Assembly: GCA_964501925.1 (NCBI GenBank)
Contig: CAZCTM010000017.1
Location: 1 to 44,420 of the forward strand
From: CAYLYU01 sp964501925
GTDB taxonomy: Bacteria > Pseudomonadota > Zetaproteobacteria > Mariprofundales > Mariprofundaceae
Reading direction: 5' to 3'
Length of the DNA stretch: 44,420 nucleotides
Shown one piece after another: positions 32,766-40,770 of the stretch (position 1 is the first letter of the stretch; each line of letters opens with the position of its first letter). The position numbers were made by a program, and so were the translations under genes. The notes under the pieces were generated by a model that did not search any database, was not told where the DNA came from, and was given only the letters and a program-made list of their open reading frames with translations.

Positions 32766-33385
32766 ACAGGTACGGGCCCGGGAGGCCTGCCACCAAGGCG
32801 GAACTCGTCCGCATCCGGCTAGAGCTTTCCATGGCCAGGGAAGGGCTTAGCCTGCTTGAGAACAAGCGGGACTTTCTGATCAAGGAAGGTGCAAGGCAAC
32901 TGGGAAAGGCCAGGGAAAAGCGCCTTGGGCTGAGCCGCTCGTGGGCACGCTTGCAGGAGATGTGGTCGGATTGCCTTCAAATGGAGAGAAGGGAAACACT
33001 GGAAAGGCTGGCCGCAAAAGTGGCGAAAATGCCCCCGCTTGAGGGTGGCGAAAGGCGCTGGATGTCCGTAAGCATCGCGGAATACAGTCAACAGGGACCC
33101 AAACTGGCGCTGCTGGGCGCGTTTTTTGACTGCGGCCTGAGGCCGGAACGCGCAAGAGGCGCACTTGCGGCCATGCTCCCTGAACTGGTCGAGCTGATGA
33201 ACCTGGAAACTAACGTGAGGCGCATAGCCATGGCCCTGAAAAGATGCCAGCGGCAGGTCAACGCCCTGAATTACGTCATCCTTCCCGAACTTGAAACGGA
33301 GAAGAAAAGGATCGAACAGCGTCTGGAGGAAATGGAGCGCGAGGCGCTCTTCCAGTCAAAACGATTAAAAGCGAGAAGCCATTGA
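32762..33385 (+). CDS. atpD: V/A-type ATPase subunit D (central rotor shaft)
   Basis: The coiled-coil axle inside the A3B3 ring, 207 residues. The N-terminus GPGRPATKAELVRIRLELSM, then GLSLLENKRDFLIKEG, and the C-terminal CQRQVNALNYVILPELETEKKRIEQRLEEMERE are the two long helices that form the shaft. The GTG start at 32762 overlaps the B stop. An ATG at 32672 would lie inside B and add 30 non-family residues. Confidence 0.92.
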   Translation: MNRYGPGRPATKAELVRIRLELSMAREGLSLLENKRDFLIKEGARQLGKAREKRLGLSRSWARLQEMWSDCLQMERRETLERLAAKVAKMPPLEGGERRWMSVSIAEYSQQGPKLALLGAFFDCGLRPERARGALAAMLPELVELMNLETNVRRIAMALKRCQRQVNALNYVILPELETEKKRIEQRLEEMEREALFQSKRLKARSH

Positions 33386-33708
33386 TACAGAAAGAGTTAG
33401 AAGACGTTGTTAAGGAGCTATCTGAAGCCGAGGCCCGGGCTGCAAAGATGATTGACAAGGCCAGGCGGGCATCGGAGAAGCGCCTCACGCAGGCAAAAAC
33501 AAGGCTTGAGAACAGGAGAAAGGAGGCGCTTGAGAGCCTGGATGCCGAACATCAGCTGCAAATGCAAGAGCAAGAAAAGATTATCCGGGAGAAAACCAGG
33601 GAAATTGAACTCAGGACCGAGGCGGACATCAGGCGGATGGAAGAACGACACAAGGAGGCGTTTGAGCGGCTGGTGGACTGGGCGGTTGAGAGGATCATCA
33701 GGGAATGA
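33382..33708 (+). CDS. atpH: V/A-type ATPase subunit G/H (peripheral stalk coiled coil)
   Basis: A 108-residue protein that is almost entirely one charged helix (MIDKARRASEKRLTQAKTRL, QEKIIREKTREIELRTEA), ending VDWAVERIIRE. This is the usual form of the H or G subunit that pairs with E in the peripheral stalk. The start is TTG at 33382, overlapping the D stop as TTGA. It ends with ATGA shared with the next gene. Sequence conservation is weak in this class, so the call rests on form and position. Confidence 0.65.
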   Translation: MIQKELEDVVKELSEAEARAAKMIDKARRASEKRLTQAKTRLENRRKEALESLDAEHQLQMQEQEKIIREKTREIELRTEADIRRMEERHKEAFERLVDWAVERIIRE

Positions 33709-34190
33709 GCGCCGCACTCCTGACCAAGCTCAAGGCCGCGGGCAGGCCAAAAGGCACGGAAGCCGAACTGGAGAGGTTCCAGTCCTGGCTGCCGCCCGAC
33801 ATACAGCCCGTGAACAGTGCAATTCGCGGCTGGATCAGACGCTTCAAGGCCGGGGAAACGGTCAGTGAAAGGCTCAGACTCGAAAGCGAGGCTTTGGAAG
33901 ATATACAACGCAGGCTGCTTCATCTCCGCGATGGCGCACACAAGGCGCTGCTTGTCGGATTTACCGATATGATTGCACGCGGCATGGATAAAGGGATGCA
34001 GGCTCGCCAACAGGCGCTTGCCGGGACGTACATTGAGCCGGAATTTGAGGATCAACTGGAAGATCATGTCCAGCAGTGGCTGCGCAAGCGTGAACGCGGG
34101 CCGCAGCGGGCGATGGCCGGATATCTTCTGCGCCTCATGGAGGCGTGGAAGCGGCAGAGAAGAGCTGAAACGGAGCCCGATGGTGAATGA
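33705..34190 (+). CDS. Uncharacterised last gene of the V/A-ATPase operon
   Basis: A 161-residue, highly charged protein (many Arg, Glu, Gln) without a signal peptide or membrane segment. It reads MSAALLTKLKAAGRPKGTEAE, then VNSAIRGWIRRFKAGETVSERLRL, and ends RLMEAWKRQRRAETEPDGE. Mostly helix is expected. I recognise no family. It starts with ATG at 33705, overlapping the G/H stop, so it is part of the operon. The operon shows no gene of the size and type of subunit C. This protein is half the size of subunit C and has none of its features, so it is not a clear replacement. It could be a stalk or assembly factor (speculative). Confidence 0.6.
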   Translation: MSAALLTKLKAAGRPKGTEAELERFQSWLPPDIQPVNSAIRGWIRRFKAGETVSERLRLESEALEDIQRRLLHLRDGAHKALLVGFTDMIARGMDKGMQARQQALAGTYIEPEFEDQLEDHVQQWLRKRERGPQRAMAGYLLRLMEAWKRQRRAETEPDGE

Positions 34191-34203
34191 TTTTTTCATT
34201 TCA

Positions 34204-34237
34204 GTAACGTCGCATAATGTATATTATGTAAAGTTAC
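34204..34237. promoter_or_regulatory. Symmetrical dyad upstream of mazG
   Basis: Two nested inverted repeats share one centre. Outer arms are GTAAC (34204-34208) and GTTAC (34233-34237). Inner arms are CATAAT (34213-34218) and ATTATG (34223-34228). Each is separated by exactly 4 bases, and the central gap is also 4. It lies in the 62-base gap between the ATPase operon and mazG and contains TATATT-like -10 sequence. The regular layout suggests an operator bound by a dimer. Confidence 0.5.
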
Positions 34238-34252
34238 GGGAATGGGCGGGAC

Positions 34253-35071
34253 ATGAATATGCCTGAGCGCCTCAAGGAAATTACCCATGCAATAGACAGG
34301 TTAGAGATATTAATGGATGTTCTGCGTGAACATTGTCCCTGGGACCGAAGGCAGACCTTTGAATCGCTGCGCCGCTACACCCTGGAGGAAGTCCACGAGG
34401 TCCTGGAGGCGATTGACGACCGGGACTGGGAGGCGCTGAAAACGGAGCTGGGCGATCTCCTTCTTCAGATCGTCTTCTACGCACGCATCGCCAGGGAGCA
34501 CGGTTATTTCACGTTGCACGATGTTGCCACGTCCATTGTCGAGAAGATGGTCCGGCGCCATCCCCACGTCTTTGAGAGCACCGACGCGGACGATCCCGGC
34601 AGGCAGTGGCACGAAATCAAGGACAGCGAGCATCAGGACCGAACCAGCCTGATGGACGGCATTCCTCCCCTGCCGGCGCTTGCCTATGCCCAGAAGCAGC
34701 AGGAGCAGGCCGCCCGCGCCGGCTTCGACTGGAATGTGGCCGGGGAGGTGCTTGAGAAGATCGAGGAGGAAATCGCCGAATTTTCCACCGAGGTCCGCCA
34801 GAAGGCGGACCAGGAGAGACTTGAAGATGAATTTGGTGATGTCCTGTTTGCGCTGGTCAACCTTGGCAGAAAGCTCGGCCTGAATGCGGAACTGGCCCTC
34901 ATGCGCTCCAACAGAAAGTTTGATCGGCGTTTCCGCATGATGGAGCACCTCGCCAGGAAAAAAAATGTTTCGCTTTCCAGCCTTGACCCGGACAGTCTTG
35001 AGGCCCTTTATGATGAGTCCAAGCGAATCACTGGATCAGGGACCGGTCAACCACAGGAGGAAGATATATGA
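34253..35071 (+). CDS. mazG: Nucleoside triphosphate pyrophosphohydrolase MazG
   Basis: It hydrolyses non-canonical and regulatory NTPs to NMP and pyrophosphate. The 272 residues contain two MazG repeats: the first has CPWDRRQTFESLRRYTLEEVHE (metal-binding Glu residues) and ELGDLLLQIVFYARIA, the second KIEEEIAEFSTE and EDEFGDVLFALVNLGRKLG. The linker has ALAYAQKQQEQAARAGFDW. The EExxE pattern of the catalytic site is intact. The ATG at 34253 is the first after the dyad. The start is coupled to an upstream promoter region, not to the ATPase operon by overlap. Its stop overlaps the next gene (ATGA). Confidence 0.95.
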   Translation: MNMPERLKEITHAIDRLEILMDVLREHCPWDRRQTFESLRRYTLEEVHEVLEAIDDRDWEALKTELGDLLLQIVFYARIAREHGYFTLHDVATSIVEKMVRRHPHVFESTDADDPGRQWHEIKDSEHQDRTSLMDGIPPLPALAYAQKQQEQAARAGFDWNVAGEVLEKIEEEIAEFSTEVRQKADQERLEDEFGDVLFALVNLGRKLGLNAELALMRSNRKFDRRFRMMEHLARKKNVSLSSLDPDSLEALYDESKRITGSGTGQPQEEDI

Positions 35072-35379
35072 GTGATCAAACCAAGCAGGCCGCAGCCCAG
35101 GCGCAGCAACAGGAAATGCAGATTCAGGTGCCCCCCGATGTGGCCCGGGGCTGCTATGCCAACCAGTTGCTGGTGGCCCATACCCAGGAGGAATTCATCC
35201 TCGACTTTATCCTTGCAACCCCGCCGGCCGGCATCGTCAGCGCCCGTGTCATTGTTTCACCGACTCACGCCAAGCGGATTGCGGCGGCGCTTCAGGATAA
35301 TATCGGCAAGTATGAGGCAAGATTTGGCGAGATTGAGAACATTTCACCGGCGGTGCCGGACACCCTGACCGCGCACTAG
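35068..35379 (+). CDS. DUF3467 domain protein
   Basis: A 103-residue cytoplasmic protein of unknown function. After a Gln/Ala-rich N-terminal 20 residues, the family core is clear: PPDVARGCYANQLLVAHTQEEFILDFI, then ARVIVSPTHAKRIAAALQDNI. The ATG at 35068 overlaps the mazG stop and has a strong CAGGAGGAAG just upstream. The two genes form a small transcription unit. Function remains unknown in the family. Confidence 0.88.
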   Translation: MSDQTKQAAAQAQQQEMQIQVPPDVARGCYANQLLVAHTQEEFILDFILATPPAGIVSARVIVSPTHAKRIAAALQDNIGKYEARFGEIENISPAVPDTLTAH

Positions 35380-35390
35380 GGGGCTGATCT

Positions 35391-36179
35391 CTACGTCGAT
35401 CGGGTGGCTTTTTTGGGCCTGAGCCGGCGCATGCCGATCTCATGGAGCTGCTCTGCGAAGGCATGGTTCTTGCTTGCCGCTTCATTGATGGCGTCGACAG
35501 GGAAGGCGAATGCGAGCAGCTTGCTGGTCGCCACGACATCGGCCGTGGGAAGGCTCAGACCGATGACCGATATTTCCCCCACCACGTCCCCTTCACCCAT
35601 GGTCGCAACCTTCCTGCCGTCACTGATGACATCGACGTTCCCTTTCGCGATCAGATAGAGATAGCGGTTAAATTCGCCCTGCCGGATCAGCGTCTCACCG
35701 GGCTCCAGCTCCGTGATCTTGCATTTCTCGGCCAGGCTTTCCCGTTTCTCTTCGGGCAGGGTGTGAAACAGCGCGTGCTCCGATGTCATGTGTTTTGCTT
35801 CGTCAATGGAGTCCCTGGTTTCGGCGATCTGGACCCATTTGGCGTCCTCATATCGTCGCATGCAGTTTTTCTGGGTCGCCCCCTCCAGCATCAGGAAAAA
35901 GGCCACGGCCAGAAAGAAAGACTGCAGCCAAAGACCGAGTATGGCGGCAATGACGGCAACCCCAATGATCCGCATGGTGCTTCTGTCCGACACGAGCCTG
36001 AGATAGGTGAAGACCAGTCCGGCGACCGGTACCACAATCAGGACCAGGCCATAGAGTTCGGGGTTCAGTCCCAGCTCGTACATCCCCAGGGCCGCGAACA
36101 CGCCGCTGGCAAGCAATTTGACCACAAACTTCCAGTCGAGCTTCAGCTTTCCGGGAATGTATTGCTTGATGAAGTCCAT
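35391..36179 (-). CDS. Membrane protein with a C-terminal cyclic-nucleotide-binding-like domain
   Basis: A 262-residue protein. The N-terminal part has about four hydrophobic helices (FVVKLLASGVFAALGMYEL, LYGLVLIVVPVAGLVFTYL, and IIGVAVIAAILGLW joined to SFFLAVAFFLMLEGA). A Crp-type domain follows (about 135-250): FHTLPEEKRESLAEKC, GETLIRQGEFNRYLYLIAKGNVDVI, and VVGEISVIGLSLPTADVVA. In its phosphate-binding cassette the Arg expected after the Pro is replaced by Thr, so cyclic-nucleotide binding may be lost or altered. Not a channel type I know. Convergent with the DUF3467 gene across 11 nt. It may sense another ligand or act structurally. Confidence 0.75.
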   Translation of the reverse strand: MDFIKQYIPGKLKLDWKFVVKLLASGVFAALGMYELGLNPELYGLVLIVVPVAGLVFTYLRLVSDRSTMRIIGVAVIAAILGLWLQSFFLAVAFFLMLEGATQKNCMRRYEDAKWVQIAETRDSIDEAKHMTSEHALFHTLPEEKRESLAEKCKITELEPGETLIRQGEFNRYLYLIAKGNVDVISDGRKVATMGEGDVVGEISVIGLSLPTADVVATSKLLAFAFPVDAINEAASKNHAFAEQLHEIGMRRLRPKKATRST

Positions 36180-36236
36180 ACGGTGATTCAGGTCCTCGTC
36201 AGGGTATCTTTTACGTCAGCGAATCCCATTTTGACC

Positions 36237-36971
36237 TTAATCCCCCCTCCTCTGCAACCAGTTGATGGCGTTTTGAACGGCCTCGACCAGCGGCAGACTC
36301 AGGGCCAGCTGGGCGGCAATGGCTGAAGCCAGCCTGCAGCCGCTGCCATGCGCGTGTTCCCGGTTCCAGTTCCGGACGCCGTGTTCAAATGGCGTGATTT
36401 CCCCTGTAAGCTCATAGAGCACGTCCAGAAGGTTGTCCCCCTGACCATGCCCCCCCTTCAGGAGGACGGCGGTTCTGAAGCGGATGGCGATCTCCGCGGC
36501 ATCCTCCAGCGGGTCGGATACCCGTCTTCCCAGCAGAATCTCCGCCTCGGGCAGGTTGGGCGTAATCAGCGTGGCAAGCGGAAAGAGCTTTTCGGACATG
36601 GCCTCGATGCCGTCATCATCAAGCAGGCGGGTTCCGGATGTGGATGTCAGGACGGGATCAACAACCAGTGCCCTGGCAGCGTGCAACCCTGAAAGCAGTG
36701 AGGCGACAAGACTCACCCTGTCGGCGTCAACCAGCATGCCGGTCTTGACCGCCCTGACGTCGTAATATTCAAAGACAGCACGAATTTCCGCCTCAAGCTG
36801 GGCGAGAGAAGCCTTCTCTATTCTCCTGATATTCAAGGGGTTCTGGGCTGTTAGGGCCGTTATGGCGCTGCAACCCTTCATATCAAACCCGGCAAACGTG
36901 GCCAGGTCGGCCTGGATGCCCGCGCCGCCGCTGCTGTCCGATCCGCCGATGGTGAGGCAGGCCGGTTTCAC
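36237..36971 (-). CDS. thiD: Hydroxymethylpyrimidine/phosphomethylpyrimidine kinase
   Basis: It phosphorylates HMP and HMP-P to HMP-PP for thiamine. The 244-residue ribokinase-fold protein begins TIGGSDSSGGAGIQADLATF and has CSAITALTAQNP, AVKTGML, VVDPVLTSTSGTRLLDDD, ITPNLPEAEIL, and LLKGGHGQGD. The late HAHGSGCRLASAIAA motif carries the expected Gly-Ser-Gly-Cys. Its ATG at 36971 overlaps the thiE stop by four bases. It is slightly shorter than usual at the C-terminus, which is minor. Confidence 0.94.
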   Translation of the reverse strand: MKPACLTIGGSDSSGGAGIQADLATFAGFDMKGCSAITALTAQNPLNIRRIEKASLAQLEAEIRAVFEYYDVRAVKTGMLVDADRVSLVASLLSGLHAARALVVDPVLTSTSGTRLLDDDGIEAMSEKLFPLATLITPNLPEAEILLGRRVSDPLEDAAEIAIRFRTAVLLKGGHGQGDNLLDVLYELTGEITPFEHGVRNWNREHAHGSGCRLASAIAAQLALSLPLVEAVQNAINWLQRRGD

Positions 36972-37600
36972 CCCTCCTCCCAGATCCGAACCAGCGTTTT
37001 TGCCTTTTTCTCGATGTCCTCCGCCGAGAAGAGATCCGAGATCAGCGCGGCAGCATCCGCGCCGGCGCGTTTTACTTCCCTCAGATTTCGGGCATGGATT
37101 CCACCGATGGCAACGATATTTGCCTCCGGAAAGATCTGTCTGGCCTTCATCAGTCTGGCGAGACCGATCACGTTCGCACCGGATTTGCTTGCCGTCGGAA
37201 AGATGGACCCGAACGAGACATAGTCCGCCCCGGAACTCAACACATGACGGGCAAAGGCTGCGTCCGCCTTGCAGGAGACGCCGACGATCAGATCCGGGCC
37301 GGTTTCACATCGCAGTTGCGTCAGGTTCGGGCAGTCAGTGGGTCCGAAATGCACGCCATCGGCCTTTGCTCTGATGGCTGTATGCAGAAAATCATTGATG
37401 ATGAGCAGCGCGCCGGAGGCACGTGTGAGTTCCCGCAGGGCCCGGGCGCGCTCGGCAAGACGGTCCGCTTCCTGTTTCTTGTCGCGCAACTGGAGAATGC
37501 GCACACCCCCCGCCAGCGCCGCCTCCGCCTTCGCCAGGAGATCATCCAGCGGCAGGTCGGCGGGAAGGATGCCGTATATGCCCTCAATCCTGCGTGGCAT
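36968..37600 (-). CDS. thiE: Thiamine-phosphate synthase
   Basis: It joins HMP-PP and thiazole phosphate to give thiamine phosphate. A TIM-barrel protein of 210 residues with the family strings VRILQLRDKKQ, LLIINDFLHTA, GVHFGPTDC, VGVSCKADAAFARHVLSSGADYVSFGSIFPTASKSGA and IVAIGGIHARNL. GVHFGP and DYVSFGSIF are recognisable variants of GVHLGQ and DYVGFGPVF. It is the first gene of thiE-thiD. The ATG at 37600 is 56 nt from the gph stop. Confidence 0.93.
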   Translation of the reverse strand: MPRRIEGIYGILPADLPLDDLLAKAEAALAGGVRILQLRDKKQEADRLAERARALRELTRASGALLIINDFLHTAIRAKADGVHFGPTDCPNLTQLRCETGPDLIVGVSCKADAAFARHVLSSGADYVSFGSIFPTASKSGANVIGLARLMKARQIFPEANIVAIGGIHARNLREVKRAGADAAALISDLFSAEDIEKKAKTLVRIWEEG

Positions 37601-37656
37601 GATCCGGAAGCGTCGCCAAATCGGGAAGGGATTGAATCACGTGGAAAAACAGGAGC

Positions 37657-38313
37657 CTATTCAAGCAGTTGCAGCAATTGACGGAAGTCCCCGATCTCCC
37701 ACACCTGGTCCCTGTAATCCTCGGGCACGTCCTGATAGCCGTGCTCCACAAAGGCCACGCCCATGCAGCCGGCATTCAGGCCGGCCTCCACGTCAAAACG
37801 TGTGTCGCCCACCATCCATGTCTCACGGGGCTCAACGCCCATGCGCCGGCAGCACTCAAGAAGCATGTCGGGGGAAGGTTTCTTGGAAAAACCATCCTCG
37901 GGGGAAAGCGCCGTGGTGAGGTAAGGCGTGATGCCCATGCTTTCCAGCACCCGCACGCGCGCCCTGGCCGGTTTTGCCGTGACCACGGAGAGCCTGACCC
38001 CCCTGTCATGCATGGTTTTCAGGGTTTCAATCACGCCGGGGAAAAGCTCGCTGTGATCCGCCGGGTTCTGCTCGTAGATCTCCGCAAAGGCGTGGTACAG
38101 GGCCATGGTTTCAGGATGATCCATCGGCAGTCCGAGGACGCTGGCGGCGAGCTTCTGCGCTCCGCCTCCCACATGGGGCTGGGTCTCCTCCAGCGTCAAT
38201 CGTTTTTTGTACCCCAGCCTTTCCAGGGCCCGGTTGATGTTGGCGTGAATGTCGGGAAGGGCGTGCACCAGTGTGCCGTCCAGATCAAAGATAAAGGCTT
38301 TTGGTTTTGTCAT
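37657..38313 (-). CDS. gph: Phosphoglycolate phosphatase-like HAD hydrolase
   Basis: A 218-residue HAD-superfamily phosphatase. Motif I is FDLDGTL (nucleophile first Asp), motif II VVTAKP, motif III KKPSPDM, and motif IV VGDTRFDVEAG. The cap domain is the small helical C1 type. These fit phosphoglycolate phosphatase, but similar HADs (pyrophosphatase, other phosphoesters) cannot be ruled out. The ATG at 38313 overlaps the queG stop (ATGA), so it is translated after queG in the same transcript. Confidence 0.85.
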   Translation of the reverse strand: MTKPKAFIFDLDGTLVHALPDIHANINRALERLGYKKRLTLEETQPHVGGGAQKLAASVLGLPMDHPETMALYHAFAEIYEQNPADHSELFPGVIETLKTMHDRGVRLSVVTAKPARARVRVLESMGITPYLTTALSPEDGFSKKPSPDMLLECCRRMGVEPRETWMVGDTRFDVEAGLNAGCMGVAFVEHGYQDVPEDYRDQVWEIGDFRQLLQLLE

Positions 38314-39464
38314 ATTGCATTAACATCCTGTTCTAACATATTGATTGCAAATTCAATTTCTTCCCGAACCATGCTGTGTTCCTCGCTTTGCAGCCTGCCC
38401 TCAAGACGGGAAAGCTCCCGGGCGGCGCCCAGTCTTCCCAGGGCCCAGGCCGCGTGAGCGCGCACCAGCGGCTCCGCATCATCCAGCGCCATGGCCAAAT
38501 CGGGAATATAGCGCCGGTCGCCTGAATTTCCCATGGCTATGGCGATATTGCGCAGCAGTCCCCCCCTCCCCGTCCGTTTGACGGGAGACTTGCGGAACCT
38601 TTTTCTGAAGCCTTCCTCATCAAGCCGGAACAGGGCTTGCAGCTCCGGCAGGATGTTTTCGCTTGCGGGGGCAAGCAGGTCGGGGTCCGGTGCCCGCGCG
38701 TGCCGGTTCCAAGGACAGACCATCTGACAGTCATCACAGCCGAAGATACGGTTGCCCATCAATGGCCGTAATTCGCGTGGGATAAATCCCCTGAACTCGA
38801 TGGTCAGATAGGAGATGCAGAGCCTGGCATCCACCACGTAGGGCGCCACGATGGCCCGGGTGGGACATATCTCCATGCAGGCCCGGCATGAGCCGCAGTG
38901 ACTGCTGGCAGGCGCGTCCGGCTCGATGTCGGCTGTTGTGAAGATTTCGCCCAGCAGAAACCATGATCCCGTTTCACGGTTGATGGTCAGGCTGTGCTTT
39001 CCCTGCCAGCCGAGTCCCGAGGATTCGGCCAGGGCGTGCTCCAGCACGGGGGCGGTATCCACATAGACCTTCTGATCCTGCCTTCCCAGCAAGGCGTCCA
39101 GATCGCGGGCCAGGGCCTTGAGACGTTTTTTCATGATGTCATGGTAATCATTGCCATGGGCATAGGCGGCGATCACTCCCCTCCCCTTTTTCGCTTTCGC
39201 CTCGGCAAGGCTGTAGGGCGGTGGTGTGTAGCGCATGGCCAGGGTGATGACGGTTTTAACCGCCGGCAGCATCGTTTCAGGCTGCTTACGCCGCCTGTGG
39301 CGTGTTTCCTCGGCCATGTAATCCATGCTGCCATGCATGCCGGCTGTTAGCCATTGTTCATAGGCCGCGGCATGGGTTTCCGGGACGTCCGGCCGCGCGA
39401 ACCGGCACAGATCAAACCCGTGCTCCGCCGCCAGCGTCAGGATCTTGGCTTTCAGTTCATTCAA
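38310..39464 (-). CDS. queG: Epoxyqueuosine reductase
   Basis: It reduces epoxyqueuosine to queuosine in tRNA using cobalamin and two 4Fe-4S clusters. The N-terminal domain has MLPAVKTVITLAMRY and a basic AAYAHGNDYHDIMKKRL stretch. The ferredoxin part has CGSCRACMEICPTRAI and CDDCQMVCPWN. The C-terminus is a HEAT-like region (LLRNIAIAMGNSGD, LVRAHAAWALGRLG). I place the start at a TTG at 39464 (385 residues), just before NELKAKILTLAAEHGFD where homology begins. No ATG or GTG fits. The frame remains open to about 39614, without family character there. With queF this completes two steps of the queuosine pathway. Confidence 0.92.
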   Translation of the reverse strand: MNELKAKILTLAAEHGFDLCRFARPDVPETHAAAYEQWLTAGMHGSMDYMAEETRHRRRKQPETMLPAVKTVITLAMRYTPPPYSLAEAKAKKGRGVIAAYAHGNDYHDIMKKRLKALARDLDALLGRQDQKVYVDTAPVLEHALAESSGLGWQGKHSLTINRETGSWFLLGEIFTTADIEPDAPASSHCGSCRACMEICPTRAIVAPYVVDARLCISYLTIEFRGFIPRELRPLMGNRIFGCDDCQMVCPWNRHARAPDPDLLAPASENILPELQALFRLDEEGFRKRFRKSPVKRTGRGGLLRNIAIAMGNSGDRRYIPDLAMALDDAEPLVRAHAAWALGRLGAARELSRLEGRLQSEEHSMVREEIEFAINMLEQDVNAI

Positions 39465-39670
39465 GGCATGTCCAGCGGGGATTTCGCTCCTGTTTTCAGC
39501 CCGCGAACCACGGGCCAATACCTGCTCGAACGGTTCTCCCCCGATAATCGCGCGCAAAACGAAGGAACTTTTCCGCCCGGTCTCGTATGAACCCGGCCGT
39601 CTTCCCTGTCGCAAACTGCCTGCTCAACAGAAGGCGCCGGTACTGCTCTCCAACCGCACGAGCCTTGTCC

Positions 39671-39690
39671 ATCACAAGAAATATTGTGAT
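39671..39690. promoter_or_regulatory. Inverted repeat in the AT-rich gap upstream of queG
   Basis: ATCACAA (39671-39677) and TTGTGAT (39684-39690) are perfect inverted arms with a 6-nt gap. They lie about 205 bases upstream of the queG start, on the edge of the AT-rich island. It has the shape of a repressor site; nothing more can be said. Confidence 0.3.
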
Positions 39691-39726
39691 ATTCGAATGA
39701 AATATATCAATGCCTAACATACGTCA

Positions 39727-39864
39727 TTGAATAGACAGGCTCGCAACCTGTTGCTGTTTCTGGAAATTGACGATGCTGAATTCATCTTCTACGCTGAATT
39801 AAATGCCTGCCAAGGATTTTTCGATGAGCCTGCTGAAAAAAGATACGTACGTACATTAATATAA
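39727..39864 (+). other. Possible 45-residue reading frame or gene remnant
   Basis: A frame from TTG at 39727 to TAA at 39862-39864 has protein-like composition. It reads NRQARNLLLFLEIDDAEF, then FIFYAELNACQGFFDEP, then EKRYVRTLI. It has no clear ribosome binding site and an in-frame stop just upstream, at 39715-39717. It ends 18 bases before the DUF3800 gene. It may be a short gene or the end of an older one. I do not recognise it. Confidence 0.25.
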
Positions 39865-39882
39865 TAAGTCATACGCAAAAAA

Positions 39883-40713
39883 ATGAGATGGTACGCAGAT
39901 AATTCAGAATTAAATGGAATTAGAGGGGCGGACATCCCTGATATTCTGCTTTTTGGTGGGGTTGCTATTGCGCCTGAACACGAACCTGTATTGAGAGAGA
40001 AGATCGAGGGAGTTAAGGCTAAGTATGGTCATAAACGTGCCCCAATTAAATGGAATTTAAAAGATCTAAAAAAAACCCACCAAAAACAAAGTCAAGAGCA
40101 GTTGTATAGGGATATGTTTAAATCTTCAAATGACTGGAGAAAAGAAATATTTGAGGAAACCAGTGATTGCGAGTTTACCATAATTCTTTCATGTATTGAG
40201 TCGTTTAGTAAAAGAAGGAAGGATATAAAAGCAGTAAAAGAGCGGTTATCTGAGTGGGTGTTTAGTAATGGTCTAATGCGTTATGCGCTGCATGTAAAAG
40301 AATCAGCCCCAGAAAGAGCGTTTGTAATTCTTGACTGGCCCGATGGTGGGAATGCCAAACCTTTTGACCGTGAATATACCTCTGCTTTTAATAGGGGTAA
40401 AAGTGCAAATGGTGTAGGCTATCATTTTGATGCGTTGAGCAAATTGCCGTTTCATGACTCAGCTCTTTATACAAATATGTTGCATTCAACCATTCTACAA
40501 TTTTCTGACCTTGTTGTCGGTGCATCACGTGAGTTTATAGAGTATGCCATCGGTAAGCGTAATGAAGGTGACGGAATAGGAATAGAATGCTTAAAATTAT
40601 TCTTAAGCAAGTTTCGTGTCTATCCAAATAATGTTCTTAGCAAGGGGCTGAATGTTTCTACAAATAACGCTGGCCTCAGGAATAAAATAAGGGCGGCTAT
40701 TAGAAATGCATAA
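39883..40713 (+). CDS. DUF3800 domain protein
   Basis: A 276-residue protein of the DUF3800 family, which has an RNase H-like fold and is often found with mobile or defence genes (family knowledge; function unproven). The N-terminus WYADNSELNG corresponds to the family's D-E-S-G start, with Asp6 kept but the next Glu changed to Asn. FGGVAIAPEHEPVLREKIEG follows, and the late LQFSDLVVGASREF matches the family's LQ-x-A-D motif. The middle contains KRAPIKWNLKDLKKT. The start is ATG at 39883 with no clear ribosome binding site. Base use is AT-rich, unlike the queG side, suggesting acquisition. The next gene (Rx4H motif) is 57 nt downstream. Confidence 0.75.
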   Translation: MRWYADNSELNGIRGADIPDILLFGGVAIAPEHEPVLREKIEGVKAKYGHKRAPIKWNLKDLKKTHQKQSQEQLYRDMFKSSNDWRKEIFEETSDCEFTIILSCIESFSKRRKDIKAVKERLSEWVFSNGLMRYALHVKESAPERAFVILDWPDGGNAKPFDREYTSAFNRGKSANGVGYHFDALSKLPFHDSALYTNMLHSTILQFSDLVVGASREFIEYAIGKRNEGDGIGIECLKLFLSKFRVYPNNVLSKGLNVSTNNAGLRNKIRAAIRNA

Positions 40714-40770
40714 TGCGTATAATAAGGCACTCGCTCGGACGGCAATGTTGTTAAATTGCAAGGATAACTT

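Noticed and set aside
39465..39614. N-terminal extension of queG
   Set aside because: The frame is open, but the residues do not resemble QueG and have no good start; the TTG at 39464 fits the family. The true start remains uncertain.
40714..40770. Integron attC-like sequence between the DUF3800 and Rx4H genes
   Set aside because: ATAATAAGGC near the first stop and GTTAAAT later recall attC core sites, but they are only about 35 bases apart, the first lacks the AAC, and no paired arms are seen.
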